A DNA stretch of 64,000 bases from contig NZ_CP028924.1 in NCBI RefSeq assembly GCF_003061515.1, positions 3,720,001 through 3,784,000 on the forward strand, in the 5' to 3' direction. Under the pieces are notes generated by a model. That model saw only the letters and a list, made by a program, of their open reading frames with translations. It did not search any database and was not told where the DNA came from. How positions within the stretch are numbered: position 1 is the stretch's first letter; the number at the start of each line of letters is the position of its first letter. The position numbers were made by a program, and so were the translations under genes. Source of the stretch: Colwellia sp. Arc7-D. Lineage in GTDB: Bacteria; Pseudomonadota; Gammaproteobacteria; Enterobacterales; Alteromonadaceae. Shown piece after piece: positions 9,286-19,378 of the stretch.

Positions 9286-11961
9286 TTACGCGTAAAGCGG
9301 ATTAAGTTTGTCAGCATTAATGTTAAAGCGTTTAATCGCTTCACTTACTACAGTGCGTTTAATATCACCACGATTTGCCAATTCAAAAAGAGCAGCTACA
9401 ACAATGTAGTTTTGATCCACTTCAAAATGTTGACGTAAATTATCGCGACTATCACTGCGACCGAAACCGTCTGTACCTAAAACGCGGTATTCAGTGTTGA
9501 TGTATGCGCGTACTTGGTCAGAATAGTTTTTAACATAATCTGTTGCAGCAATCGCTGGACCACTATCTGCGGTAATGATCTTTGAAAGATAAGCTGTTTT
9601 TTGCTTGCTTTCAGGGTGTAGCATGTTCCAACGCGTTACTTCTTGGCCTTCACGTGCTAATTCATTGAATGAAGTAACAGAATATACATCACTTGATATA
9701 CCGTAATCAGCTGACAAAATTTGTGCTGCTTCACGCACTTTTTGTAAAATTGTGCCTGAGCCCATTAGTTGAACATTCGCTTTTGCCTTTTTAGCTTCAA
9801 CGCGTTCAAGTTGGTAAATACCTTTAATGATTTCGTCTTCAACCGTTTTGTTTTCTGGCATAGCCGGATGTTGATAGTTTTCATTCATTAGCGTTAAGTA
9901 GAAGAAAACATTTTCATTTTCTTCGTACATGCGACGTAAACCTTCACGCACAATAACGGCAATTTCATAACCGTAAGTTGGATCATAAGTAACACAGTTA
10001 GGGATTAAACCAGCTTGCACATGTGAATGACCATCTTGATGTTGTAAACCTTCACCATTAAGCGTTGTTCTACCGGCTGTTGCACCTAATAAGAAACCAC
10101 GCGCTTGGCTATCGCCAGCTGCCCATGCTAAGTCACCAACACGTTGAAAACCAAACATTGAATAGTAAATATAGAAAGGAATTGTTGTTGCATTACAGGT
10201 TGAGTAAGACGTACCAGAAGCAACCCAAGACGCCATAGCGCCTAGCTCGTTAATACCTTCTTGTAACACTTGGCCTTTTTTGTCTTCACGGTAATAAGCA
10301 ACTTGATCAGCATCTTGTGGAATATATTTTTGACCTTCGCTAGCATAAATACCGACTTGGCGGAATAAACCTTCCATACCAAAAGTACGTGCTTCGTCAG
10401 GAATAATAGGCACAATACGCTTACCGATTTTCTTGTCTTTTAATAAGCTGTTAAGCACACGAACAAAAGTCATTGTTGATGAAACTTCACGCTCACCTGA
10501 ACCTTTCAAAATAGGCTCAAATATTTTTAATGCTGGAATATCAAGCGATTCTTCCGCTTGTACACGGCGCGCAGGTAATGAACCACCTAATGCTTCACGA
10601 CGTGCTTTCATATATTTAAATTCTTCACTGTCTTCAGGGAATTTGAAGAAAGGTAGGTCAGCAATATCATTATCACTTACCGGAATATTAAAACGGTCAC
10701 GGTAATGCTTAAGTGAATCAACGTCCATTTTCTTCACGTTATGAGCGATGTTTAATGCTTCACCTGATGCACCTAAACCAAAACCTTTAACTGTTTTCGC
10801 TAAGATAACTGTTGGGCGACCTTTAGTTTCCATTGCACGCTTGTATGCTGCGTAAACTTTAACTGGGTCATGACCACCACGATTTAAGCGGTAAATATCT
10901 TCATCTGACATATTAGCCACTAGTGCCGCAGTTTCAGGATACTTATTGAAGAAGTTTTCGCGTGTGTACTTGCCACCTTTAGCTTTACAGTTCTGGTATT
11001 CACCATCAACAGTTTCACTCATCAGTTGCAATAATTTACCTGAGGTATCACGTGCAATTAGTGCATCCCAGTAAGAACCCCAAATAACTTTTACTACTTC
11101 CCAGCCTGCGCCACGGAATGTACCTTCAAGTTCTTGAATAATTTTACCGTTACCACGAACAGGACCATCTAAACGTTGTAAATTACAGTTAATAACAAAA
11201 GTTAAGTTATCAAGGCCTTCACGAGTTGCTAAACCAATAGCACCTAATGATTCTGGCTCATCAGTTTCGCCGTCACCCAAGAAACAATAAACGCGTTGAC
11301 CAGAACAATCTTTAATACCACGGTCAGTTAAATACTTAAGGAAACGCGCAGTATATATAGCTTGTAATGGACCTAAGCCCATTGAAACAGTAGGGAACTG
11401 CCAAAAGTCGGGCATTAAATGCGGATGAGGGTATGAAGACAAACCTTTACCATCACACTCTTGGCGGAAGTTATTCATTTGATCTTCAGTTAAACGCCCT
11501 TCTAAGAAAGCACGTGAATAAATACCTGGAGAAATATGACCTTGAGCAAAAATAAAGTCACCACCGTCTTTATCAGACGCGGCTCTAAAGAAGTGGTTAA
11601 AACCTACATCGTATAACATGGCAGAAGAAGCGAAGCTGCCAATGTGTCCACCAAGCTCTAAATCTTTTTTAGATGCACGTAAAACCAATACTAAAGCATT
11701 CCAACGAATAGCAGCACGAATACGAGCTTCAATCGTTTGGTCAGCCGGCATATGCGGCTCTAACCCTGGTGGAATAGTATTTACATAAGCAGTTTTGGCA
11801 TCAAACGGTAAATGTGTACCGCTGCGACGGGCTCTATCTATTAACTTTTCAAGTAGAAAATGAGCACGTTCAGGGCCTTCATTTTCTAACACAGACTCCA
11901 TTGATTCCAACCATTCTTGGGTTTCCATTGAATCAATATCTTGATTTGGGAGCTCAGACAT
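9286..11961 (-). CDS. aceE: Pyruvate dehydrogenase E1 component (homodimeric type)
   Basis: Thiamine-diphosphate enzyme that decarboxylates pyruvate and acetylates the E2 lipoyl arm. The 891-aa length fits the homodimeric alpha2-type E1 of gammaproteobacteria. The thiamine diphosphate/Mg motif begins GDGETDEPES at residues 229-238 and closes with the downstream NCN. The conserved substrate-side stretches GHISPGIYSR and LNGEGLQHQDGHS are visible. It sits between pdhR and aceF in the standard pdhR-aceE-aceF-lpd order, so pyruvate-responsive control from the pdhR promoter is expected. The 153 bp between pdhR and aceE showed no terminator. Confidence 0.98.
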   Translation of the reverse strand: MSELPNQDIDSMETQEWLESMESVLENEGPERAHFLLEKLIDRARRSGTHLPFDAKTAYVNTIPPGLEPHMPADQTIEARIRAAIRWNALVLVLRASKKDLELGGHIGSFASSAMLYDVGFNHFFRAASDKDGGDFIFAQGHISPGIYSRAFLEGRLTEDQMNNFRQECDGKGLSSYPHPHLMPDFWQFPTVSMGLGPLQAIYTARFLKYLTDRGIKDCSGQRVYCFLGDGETDEPESLGAIGLATREGLDNLTFVINCNLQRLDGPVRGNGKIIQELEGTFRGAGWEVVKVIWGSYWDALIARDTSGKLLQLMSETVDGEYQNCKAKGGKYTRENFFNKYPETAALVANMSDEDIYRLNRGGHDPVKVYAAYKRAMETKGRPTVILAKTVKGFGLGASGEALNIAHNVKKMDVDSLKHYRDRFNIPVSDNDIADLPFFKFPEDSEEFKYMKARREALGGSLPARRVQAEESLDIPALKIFEPILKGSGEREVSSTMTFVRVLNSLLKDKKIGKRIVPIIPDEARTFGMEGLFRQVGIYASEGQKYIPQDADQVAYYREDKKGQVLQEGINELGAMASWVASGTSYSTCNATTIPFYIYYSMFGFQRVGDLAWAAGDSQARGFLLGATAGRTTLNGEGLQHQDGHSHVQAGLIPNCVTYDPTYGYEIAVIVREGLRRMYEENENVFFYLTLMNENYQHPAMPENKTVEDEIIKGIYQLERVEAKKAKANVQLMGSGTILQKVREAAQILSADYGISSDVYSVTSFNELAREGQEVTRWNMLHPESKQKTAYLSKIITADSGPAIAATDYVKNYSDQVRAYINTEYRVLGTDGFGRSDSRDNLRQHFEVDQNYIVVAALFELANRGDIKRTVVSEAIKRFNINADKLNPLYA

Positions 11962-12114
11962 AATTACTTAGTCTCCATTAGTTATTTGTTAAGTAAATTT
12001 AGTTGTTTAAAGATAGCTGCTTTTGAGCAGATAACCTTAATTCGTATTGTTTTGTATCAGTTAAATACTGTTTATAAATGATGAATCGGCACATTGAGCC
12101 ACCTTTATCATTAA

Positions 12115-12897
12115 TTAAGTATCTATTCTTGCTCGTTTCATTCTTCGTATTGAACGTTCCATACGACTATTTTCCTGCGACATTTTTAATAGCACTTCTT
12201 CAATAAAAGCTAAATGTCGATGGCTGGCTCCCCAAGCAGCTTGGGGTTTACCACTGACAATCGCACTCATTAAGCGCGTACGATAATCAGATATTCGGCT
12301 AAACACGTCTGGTCGCTTAGCCAAGGTTGTTAAATTTTTCTCAATATTATCAATCAGCAATGGCGCCATACTTGTGGCTAAATGTAAAATAACGGCATTA
12401 TGACTTGCACCACATATAGCAATGTAAAACTCAAAAACAGCCTCAGCTTCAAGACGATAACTATCTTCTAACTGTGCTGTGCCAATATTGTCATGCTTAC
12501 GCTGAATTTCATCAAAATCTGCTTGGGTGCCTCGCATAGCAGCGTAATAAGCTGACATACCTTCAATACCATGGCGAAACTCTAATAAATCAAATTGCGA
12601 TTCTTTACTGTTAGCCATTAAATCGAATAGAGGGTCAGACAGCCCACTTAAGACTTTATCACTTACAAATGTACCGCCGCCTTGACGACGGGTAACCAAA
12701 TTTTTTGCTTCTAACTTTTGAATGGCTTCGCGTAATGAAGGTCGAGAAACATCAAACTGTTTCGCTAACTCTCGCTCGGCTGGTAATTTTTGCCCTGGCT
12801 TTAAGCTACCTTCTAGGATCATTGTCTCAAGCTGAGCCAAAATTATATCTGACAACTTAGCTTGCTTTACCGGCTTTTCAATATTCGGAATCGACAT
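12115..12897 (-). CDS. pdhR: Pyruvate-sensing GntR/FadR-family repressor PdhR
   Basis: Transcriptional repressor of the pyruvate dehydrogenase operon, released by pyruvate in E. coli. The N-terminal winged helix-turn-helix carries the GntR signature LPAERELAKQFDVSRPSLREA (about residues 39-59) and the wing QGGGTFV. The C-terminal two-thirds is an all-helical FCD effector domain. The 260-aa length is normal. It heads the operon, and a palindrome matching the E. coli PdhR operator lies 69 bp upstream of its start, which supports autoregulation. Confidence 0.95.
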   Translation of the reverse strand: MSIPNIEKPVKQAKLSDIILAQLETMILEGSLKPGQKLPAERELAKQFDVSRPSLREAIQKLEAKNLVTRRQGGGTFVSDKVLSGLSDPLFDLMANSKESQFDLLEFRHGIEGMSAYYAAMRGTQADFDEIQRKHDNIGTAQLEDSYRLEAEAVFEFYIAICGASHNAVILHLATSMAPLLIDNIEKNLTTLAKRPDVFSRISDYRTRLMSAIVSGKPQAAWGASHRHLAFIEEVLLKMSQENSRMERSIRRMKRARIDT

Positions 12898-12965
12898 TTA
12901 AAACCCTTAATTATTCAGATAAAACGTATCTAAATTCATTAACTCAAATCGCAAATCACGTGGTA

Positions 12966-12982
12966 AATTGGTCTTACCATTT
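12966..12982 (-). promoter_or_regulatory. PdhR operator
   Basis: AATTGGTCTTACCATTT matches the known PdhR site AATTGGTnnnACCAATT at all but one of the 14 specified bases. It lies just downstream of the predicted -10 element of the pdhR promoter, where bound repressor would block the operon. Confidence 0.85.
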
Positions 12983-12997
12983 GATATTTTGAGATAT

Positions 12998-13026
12998 AAT
13001 GTAGCAAATGAATACGCTGTTGTAAA
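12998..13026 (-). promoter_or_regulatory. Predicted sigma-70 promoter of the pdhR operon
   Basis: On the minus strand, TTTACA (-35, 13021-13026) and TACATT (-10, 12998-13003) are separated by exactly 17 bp. The PdhR palindrome starts 15 bp further downstream. Assigned by pattern only. Confidence 0.55.
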
Positions 13027-13139
13027 CACAGTGCATAATTTATCGACAATACAATAAAGCATAATGTTAGTAGGTAAAGGGCAGCATCAAAGAGATAAAG
13101 GTAGCAATATCAACAAGTAAAAATAAGAAAAGTCGTTCT

Positions 13140-13181
13140 AAATCAATAATGATATATTTTAGAATATACCATTATTGATTT
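13140..13181. repeat. Inverted repeat upstream of the pdhR promoter
   Basis: Perfect 12-bp arms AAATCAATAATG and CATTATTGATTT flank an 18-nt AT-rich centre that can itself pair partly. No T-run follows on either strand, so it is not an obvious terminator. It could be an operator or an mRNA element; unassigned. Confidence 0.5.
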
Positions 13182-13304
13182 CACATTGTGAGAGAGAAAT
13201 GGGTAAGTAAGTATTGAATAGAAATCAACATTACATTTCAGTAATAACCGTGGGTAAGGATCAACTTGAATTTTGTAATAAAAAGCGAATATAAATCAGG
13301 CGAA

Positions 13305-13334
13305 TTTGGCTGATAGATCAAGTTATCAGCCAAA
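13305..13334 (-). terminator. Possible terminator of ampD-ampE
   Basis: An 11-bp perfect stem TTTGGCTGATA/TATCAGCCAAA with an 8-nt loop lies 15 bp after the ampE stop. The T-run after the stem on the minus strand is weak, so termination efficiency is doubtful. Confidence 0.5.
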
Positions 13335-13349
13335 ATTATTATGTCGCTG

Positions 13350-14258
13350 TTAAGATAATACGCCAGTTAATATAAGCGCCGCAATTACCGCTAAAAACAA
13401 TAATAAAGTTCGCTTGGCTAATTTTACTAACAAACAAGGCTCTGCAGTACAGTCGTCAGCATCGACCATGAAATCTTCAGACATTTGTGCAACGGCAATT
13501 AATACCTTACTAGGTGGCTTTTCAAACTCAAATAAGTTTTCCAACCAAACCGGCATAGCTTTCGAAAAGTGGCCAACAAACATATAACCAAAAGCGACTA
13601 ACCTCACAGGCAACCAATCTACCCAAAATAATAGTCTTTGATTGCTTTGGTTAACTTCTTGTCTGCTTTTTTTATCAACTTCAGTATTGTCTATTTCAAT
13701 ATTATGCTCTGCTGTATTATCACCCGATTTAGCTTCGCAAATATCCAGTTCATTTGAGCATTCATTCACCGTAGTCAGTAAGCGATAAAATAAAGCGCCG
13801 GCTGGGCCAAACAGTACGAAAAACAACATAACAGCAATAAAGTAGCGATAGTTTAGCCAAACCATCGTTTGACCAAAGCCCATATTGCCAATGTTTTTAT
13901 CTTGTTGCAGTTGCAATTGCTGAAATTCACAACTGGTTAACTCTCCTTTAAAAGCCGACACTAAATAACTTTTATAGGCGTCGCGTGTTTTCATACAACC
14001 AAAACAAACAATCAGTATTAATGTAGAAGCAATTAAGTAAAGTAAGGCGTTATCAATTTGCGCTAGTAAAAAGTAACAACCTATCACTGGAATAAAAATA
14101 ACCGCATAACTTAGCACGATAGAGTTTTTAAAATCTGCCAGTAACTTCGTCCGCTTAATTACTGTCATATATCGTTGGTATAATGTAGAAAATTGCCAAG
14201 CGCTTGATGACAAATAACGCTCCGCGGCTAATGCAATTAATAAACTAATTAAGCTCAT
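13350..14258 (-). CDS. ampE: AmpE-like inner-membrane protein
   Basis: Integral membrane protein of the AmpE family (distantly related to CobD/CbiB), encoded beside ampD in enterics. Hydrophobic segments lie at about residues 1-15, 46-64, 66-86 and 138-160, with a last one at 283-301. The family N-terminus MSLISLLIALAAERY is clear. A polar Asp/Glu-rich loop occupies about 165-205. The 302-aa length is slightly above the E. coli protein. Biochemical function is not settled; it has been proposed as a sensor linked to beta-lactamase regulation. It follows ampD by 142 bp on the same strand. Confidence 0.85.
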   Translation of the reverse strand: MSLISLLIALAAERYLSSSAWQFSTLYQRYMTVIKRTKLLADFKNSIVLSYAVIFIPVIGCYFLLAQIDNALLYLIASTLILIVCFGCMKTRDAYKSYLVSAFKGELTSCEFQQLQLQQDKNIGNMGFGQTMVWLNYRYFIAVMLFFVLFGPAGALFYRLLTTVNECSNELDICEAKSGDNTAEHNIEIDNTEVDKKSRQEVNQSNQRLLFWVDWLPVRLVAFGYMFVGHFSKAMPVWLENLFEFEKPPSKVLIAVAQMSEDFMVDADDCTAEPCLLVKLAKRTLLLFLAVIAALILTGVLS

Positions 14259-14400
14259 TGTGGTTTACCCATTAAAAAAGTTTTTAGTTTTAGTATTTAG
14301 CTAACAGTTATAGTCAACTCACTAAAGTCGATTGTATCATCCAAAGCTAACATTTAATTTAAATGACAGCTTGTAGTTGATAACTTGTTCGTAATCTTGT

Positions 14401-14994
14401 TTATTTATTAACTTTGCTGACCATTAAAGCTTGAAAGTGTTGCCAATCAAAAGCTTCTCCGGGGTCTGTTTTTCGCCCCGGGGCAATATCACAATGTCCA
14501 ACAATATTATTTTTCATCGCAGGATAAGTATCAATCAAACATCGGCTCAAAAGAGTCAGTTGTTGGTATTGCGCTTCAGTATAAGGAATATCATCAGTGC
14601 CTTCTAGTTCAATTCCGATTGAAAAATCATTACATTTTTCTCGGCTTTTATAAGCCGAAACACCAGCGTGCCATGCTTTATCGTTGAATGAAACATACTG
14701 AATAATATGACCATTGCGTTGAATTAAACAATGCGCAGAAACACGAATGTTATATATGTTTTCAAAATAGGGATGAATATTGGGGTCTAAATTACCGAGA
14801 AAAAAATTGGTTATGTGATCACCACCAAACTGCCCTGGAGGTAAAGAAATATTATGCACAACCAATAAGTTGATTGCTTCACCTGCCGTTCGGGGCTCAA
14901 AATGACTAGAACGTTGTATTTCAGCATGGTTTAACCAACCTGCCTCAATGATGAGTTCAGGGCTATTTTCCCCGCCATTTGTCAAAAATGACAT
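14401..14994 (-). CDS. ampD: 1,6-anhydro-N-acetylmuramyl-L-alanine amidase AmpD
   Basis: Zinc amidase of the cytosolic muropeptide recycling pathway; it removes the peptide from anhydro-muropeptides and so keeps AmpR-type induction low. The amidase_2 fold has zinc ligands His47 (VVHNIS), His167 (GHCDIAPGRKTD) and Asp177, and the family stretch CNDFSIGIELEGTD. The frame can also begin at a GTG at 15006, but that codon overlaps the AAGG sequence. The ATG at 14994 (197 aa), with AAGG 13 bp upstream, is preferred; spacing is long, so the exact start is uncertain. Divergent from the protease gene at 15100. Confidence 0.95.
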   Translation of the reverse strand: MSFLTNGGENSPELIIEAGWLNHAEIQRSSHFEPRTAGEAINLLVVHNISLPPGQFGGDHITNFFLGNLDPNIHPYFENIYNIRVSAHCLIQRNGHIIQYVSFNDKAWHAGVSAYKSREKCNDFSIGIELEGTDDIPYTEAQYQQLTLLSRCLIDTYPAMKNNIVGHCDIAPGRKTDPGEAFDWQHFQALMVSKVNK

Positions 14995-15099
14995 ACAATA
15001 ATTCACACCTTAAATTCACACCTTGTTTATCAAAGCACTATTACATAGTAAAGTTAGCACCAGAACAAGGTAATAAATTAATCTAAATGATGGGCAAAT

Positions 15100-15621
15100 A
15101 TGACTAAAAATGACACTTCAACAAATTTTGGCAAAAGTTTTGTCTGGATAGCCTGGTTGATCGGCATTGCATTATTAGTGTTTGTGTTTCAAGATTTGTT
15201 AGACGCCCAATATAACCCGAACGAAACACCACAATTGTCTTTACAACCCAACGGTAAAGCAGCAGTTACCTTGCAACAAAACCGCCAAGGACATTATGTA
15301 ACCAATGGCGATATAAATGGCACACAAGTTACTTTTTTACTTGATACTGGTGCCACGCACGTTTCTATTCCAGGGCACATAGCAAAAAACTTATCGTTAG
15401 AAGCTCAAGGTCAAATGCGAGTACAAACAGCTAATGGCACTATTACGGTTTATCAAACACAAATAAATGAATTACGCATTGGCAATATCTATCTGTATAA
15501 TGTTGCTGCGAATATCAACCCGAGTATGGCTGCTGATGAAATTCTGTTGGGCATGAGCGCCCTAAAAAGAGTAGAATTTAGCCAAACCGGAAAACAACTA
15601 ATTTTACGAGAGCAGTATTAA
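15100..15621 (+). CDS. Membrane-anchored retropepsin-like aspartyl protease (clan AA)
   Basis: A 173-aa protein with one N-terminal membrane anchor (about residues 12-30) and a single retropepsin-like domain in the periplasm. The active-site triad reads FLLDTGATHVSIP (Asp near residue 87), with the second family motif ILLGMSALKRVEF near the C-terminus. One domain implies a homodimeric enzyme, as in retroviral proteases. Substrate unknown. It ends directly at the ATG of nadC (zero spacing), so the two are probably co-transcribed and translationally coupled. Confidence 0.88.
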   Translation: MTKNDTSTNFGKSFVWIAWLIGIALLVFVFQDLLDAQYNPNETPQLSLQPNGKAAVTLQQNRQGHYVTNGDINGTQVTFLLDTGATHVSIPGHIAKNLSLEAQGQMRVQTANGTITVYQTQINELRIGNIYLYNVAANINPSMAADEILLGMSALKRVEFSQTGKQLILREQY

Positions 15622-16509
<888 letters not shown>

Positions 16510-16856
16510 TGGATAGCTGCGTATAATAAGTATTTATTCAACTTCGCTATAACAGTTAAGTATTAAACATCTAAACCTTTAGCAGGCACTATTTAAAAAA
16601 CGCCTGCTGATACTATTAAAGTTTACCTCAAATGATTCCAAGCTACTAAATTTAACATGCTTAAATCAACAACAAACTAATTTTGTATTAGCTAAAAATC
16701 AACTTTAGATTTAGCTAAGATTTTGTTAAATGCCATAAAATTTAGAAATAGAGCGTTAAAAATGGCTTAAATTGTAAAAAAATTAAAAAATATCGTCACA
16801 ATGTTTTACATTTAGCAAATTTTGTCGCAGTATCAATTCAGCCCCCGTAATTATGT
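16510..16856 (+). other. nadC-pilA intergenic region with presumed pilA promoter
   Basis: No gene seen. After nadC there is a stem AGCAGGC (16581-16587)/GCCTGCT (16602-16608) without a T-run. The remainder is very AT-rich and must carry the pilA promoter. A weak candidate is TTTACA (16806-16811) with AGTATC 18 bp downstream. I found no convincing sigma-54 element of the kind that drives pilA in Pseudomonas. Confidence 0.5.
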
Positions 16857-16871
16857 ATGGAATTTAAAACA

Positions 16872-17318
16872 ATGAAAAAACTAAATACAATGAAAAAAGC
16901 TCAAGGTTTTACTCTAATTGAATTAATGATCGTAGTAGCGATTATCGGTATTTTAGCCGCGGTAGCATTACCGGCTTATCAAAGTTACTCTGATCGTGCT
17001 AAATACTCGGAAGTAGTATTAGCTGCTGGTTCAGCACAAACAGATATTGAAGTTTGTGTACAAACAGGAACAGGTGGTGCTGCTGCTACACCGGCAGACT
17101 GCTCAACCATTCCAAATAAAGCAGGTTGGTCTGCTGGTACTGCAGTGACTAGCGTTACTCTTGGTGGTTCTGCCGCTGCTGGTTATACTATTTCAGTAGT
17201 TCCTGTAGAAGCTGGAAGTATTTTAGCCGCTGATACGTATGTATTGACTGGTACTGTCGCTAACGGAGCTGTTACTTGGGCTAAATCTGGCGGTTGTGTA
17301 GCTAAAAGCTTATGTTAA
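16872..17318 (+). CDS. pilA: Type IV major pilin (prepilin)
   Basis: Precursor of the type IV pilus fibre subunit. The 12-residue basic leader ending in Gly precedes the prepilin peptidase site [18 protein letters not shown]. Phe is the new N-terminus, Glu5 of the mature protein is present, and the hydrophobic helix follows. The C-terminal globular part has four cysteines: one pair around residues 77-89 and one in GGCVAKSLC at the end. An upstream in-frame ATG at 16857 lacks a ribosome site, while the ATG at 16872 has GGAA 9 bp upstream and is preferred (148 aa). A strong terminator follows, so pilA is expected to be expressed separately and more strongly than pilBCD. Confidence 0.95.
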   Translation: MKKLNTMKKAQGFTLIELMIVVAIIGILAAVALPAYQSYSDRAKYSEVVLAAGSAQTDIEVCVQTGTGGAAATPADCSTIPNKAGWSAGTAVTSVTLGGSAAAGYTISVVPVEAGSILAADTYVLTGTVANGAVTWAKSGGCVAKSLC

Positions 17319-17331
17319 TTTTTGCTTAAAT

Positions 17332-17359
17332 AAAAAGCTCCTTTTGGAGCTTTTTTTTT
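17332..17359 (+). terminator. Strong terminator after pilA
   Basis: A perfect 10-bp stem AAAAAGCTCC/GGAGCTTTTT with a TTTT loop runs into nine consecutive T residues, 13 bp after the pilA stop. Confidence 0.92.
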
Positions 17360-17450
17360 GCTTTGAATTAACAGAAATTGTTTTTTGTTTTTCCTGACTA
17401 ATATAGTTACACTGTAACTTGCAGTTATTAATAGTTTTATTAAGAGATCT

Positions 17451-19156
17451 ATGAAAGGACTTCATCAACAATCAAGCCTGCTATCTGCCTTAACTAAGCA
17501 TAATATTGTGCCTAGCGATAAAGCAGAAACAATTAGTGCCGATTTTATCCAACAAAAAAAACCTTTTATTCGTTATTTAGTTGAAGATAAAAGCATTAAT
17601 GCAGAAGATATTGCGAGCACCTTGTGCCGCAGCTTTGGCTGTCCGTTAATTGACCTAGCAAATTTCGATACCAGCTTGGTACCGGAGGGTGTACGTAATG
17701 AAAAATTAATTCGTAAACACCATGCCCTGCCGTTATATCTTCGTGGTAAAGTGCTATTCGTCGCTATGTCTGACCCAACAAATCTTGATGCTCTAGAAGA
17801 AATTCAGTTCAATACGGGTTTTTCTACAGAATTAGTTCTTGCCAACGATACAGCACTAACTGCCTGCATTGAGAAAATATTAGAAGAAGATAGCGACGCC
17901 CTTGATATTTCCGACATGGACGCGGAAGAGTTAGCCGGTATAGACGTTCAAGAAGAACGTCAAGAAGAAGATAATATTGGCGGCGGTGACAAAGAAGATG
18001 CGCCGATTGTTGTCTATATAAATAAAATATTACTCGACGCCATTCGCAAAGGTGCGTCAGATTTACATTTCGAACCTTATGAAAAGTCTTATCGTATTCG
18101 TTTTCGTATTGACGGTATTCTAAACGAAGTTGCTAAACCGCCAATTTCACTAGCTTCTCGTATGGCTGCCCGATTAAAGGTGATGTCGAAATTAGATATT
18201 GCTGAACGTCGTGTCCCTCAAGATGGCCGTATAAAACTCGCCTTATCAAAAAAGAAATCGATTGATTTTCGTGTCAGTACCTTGCCCACCATGTGGGGTG
18301 AAAAAATAGTAATGCGTATTCTTGACTCGTCAAGTGCCATGCTAGGTATCGATATGCTCGGTTATGCACCAGCACAAAAGAAAATTTACATGGATGCCCT
18401 AGCACAGCCACAAGGTATGATACTCGTTACTGGGCCAACAGGTTCAGGAAAAACCGTATCTCTTTATACTGGCTTAAATATTTTAAATACTGAAGAGCGC
18501 AATATTTCAACCGCAGAAGACCCCGTTGAAATTAACCTCGATGGTATTAACCAAGTACAAATTAACACTCGCTCTGGCTTAACCTTCCCTAGTGCATTAC
18601 GCTCATTTTTACGTCAAGATCCCGATATTGTTATGGTTGGTGAGATTCGCGACTTAGAAACCGCTGAAATAGCGATTAAAGCGGCACAAACAGGTCATTT
18701 GGTATTATCTACATTACATACTAATTCCGCAGCAGAAACATTAACCCGCTTATTAAACATGGGGTGCCGTCATATAACGTAGCCAGTTCAGTTTCTATTA
18801 TTATTGCCCAACGACTCGCCCGACGCTTATGTATTCAATGTAAAGAAGAAGAACATATTCCAGAAAACGAATTGCTCGCTCAAGGTTTTTTACCTGAGCA
18901 ACTTTCTGAGGTTAAATTATTTAAACCTGTTGGTTGTGATCTGTGCACTGGTGGATATAAAGGCCGAGTCGGTATTTACGAAGTAATAAAAATTAGTGAA
19001 ATTACAGCAAATTTAATTATGACAGGCTCTAACTCATTAGACATTGCCGCACAATGTCAACGTGAAGGTTATAATAACTTACGCCAATCAGGCTTAGAAA
19101 AAGCAGCGCTGGGCGTAACCAGCTTAGAAGAAGTTAACAGGGTAACCAACGCTTAG
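17451..19156 (+). pseudogene. pilB: Type IV pilus assembly ATPase PilB, frameshifted in this sequence
   Basis: Hexameric cytoplasmic ATPase that powers pilus extension. The N-terminal MshEN-like domain (residues 1-150) is followed by the catalytic domain with Walker A GPTGSGKT (about 328-335), a Walker B region ending VMVGEIRD, and a His box. The first frame stops at 18782 after reading [10 protein letters not shown]. The second frame, open from 18764, continues the family sequence [22 protein letters not shown] with the C-terminal CxxC pairs (CIQC, CDLC). Adding one G to the four-G run at 18761-18764 would restore LLNMGVPSYN and give about 569 aa, the normal PilB length. The coding on both sides is otherwise intact, so this is either a recent mutation or a sequence error. 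Confidence 0.93.
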
Positions 19157-19282
19157 TTATTTTAACTAAATAACCTAACGATTTGATATATTTATTTTTA
19201 TAGTAATAATTTGAGTTAAATAGCTAATAATTGCCATCTAAGAACAATAGATATAAGCTAACTGCATTAATTACAGACTCTT

Positions 19283-19312
19283 CCCAGCTTAAATCCACAA
19301 GGTAAAGCTGGG
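19283..19312 (+). repeat. Inverted repeat between pilB and pilC
   Basis: CCCAGCTT (19283-19290) pairs with AAGCTGGG (19305-19312) across a 14-nt loop, in the 222-bp gap between pilB and pilC. There is no T-run; it could attenuate transcription or be an mRNA element. Unassigned. Confidence 0.4.
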
Positions 19313-19378
19313 TATTAACTAAGCATTTACGAAGCACTTTCTAGACACTTTCTAGAAACTAAAAATTAGGTTAAGCGA

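Larger units (their letters stand above)
13004..13349. other. Intergenic region between ampE and the pdhR promoter
   Basis: No convincing gene is seen in this AT-rich stretch. It holds a 12-bp inverted repeat, AAATCAATAATG (13140-13151) with CATTATTGATTT (13170-13181), around an AT-rich loop. It also holds a stem at 13305-13334 just after ampE. The longest small frames have no family resemblance. Confidence 0.6.

Noticed and set aside
16741..16856. Possible sigma-54 promoter upstream of pilA
   Set aside because: Candidate GG and GC pairs do not have the required 11-base register.
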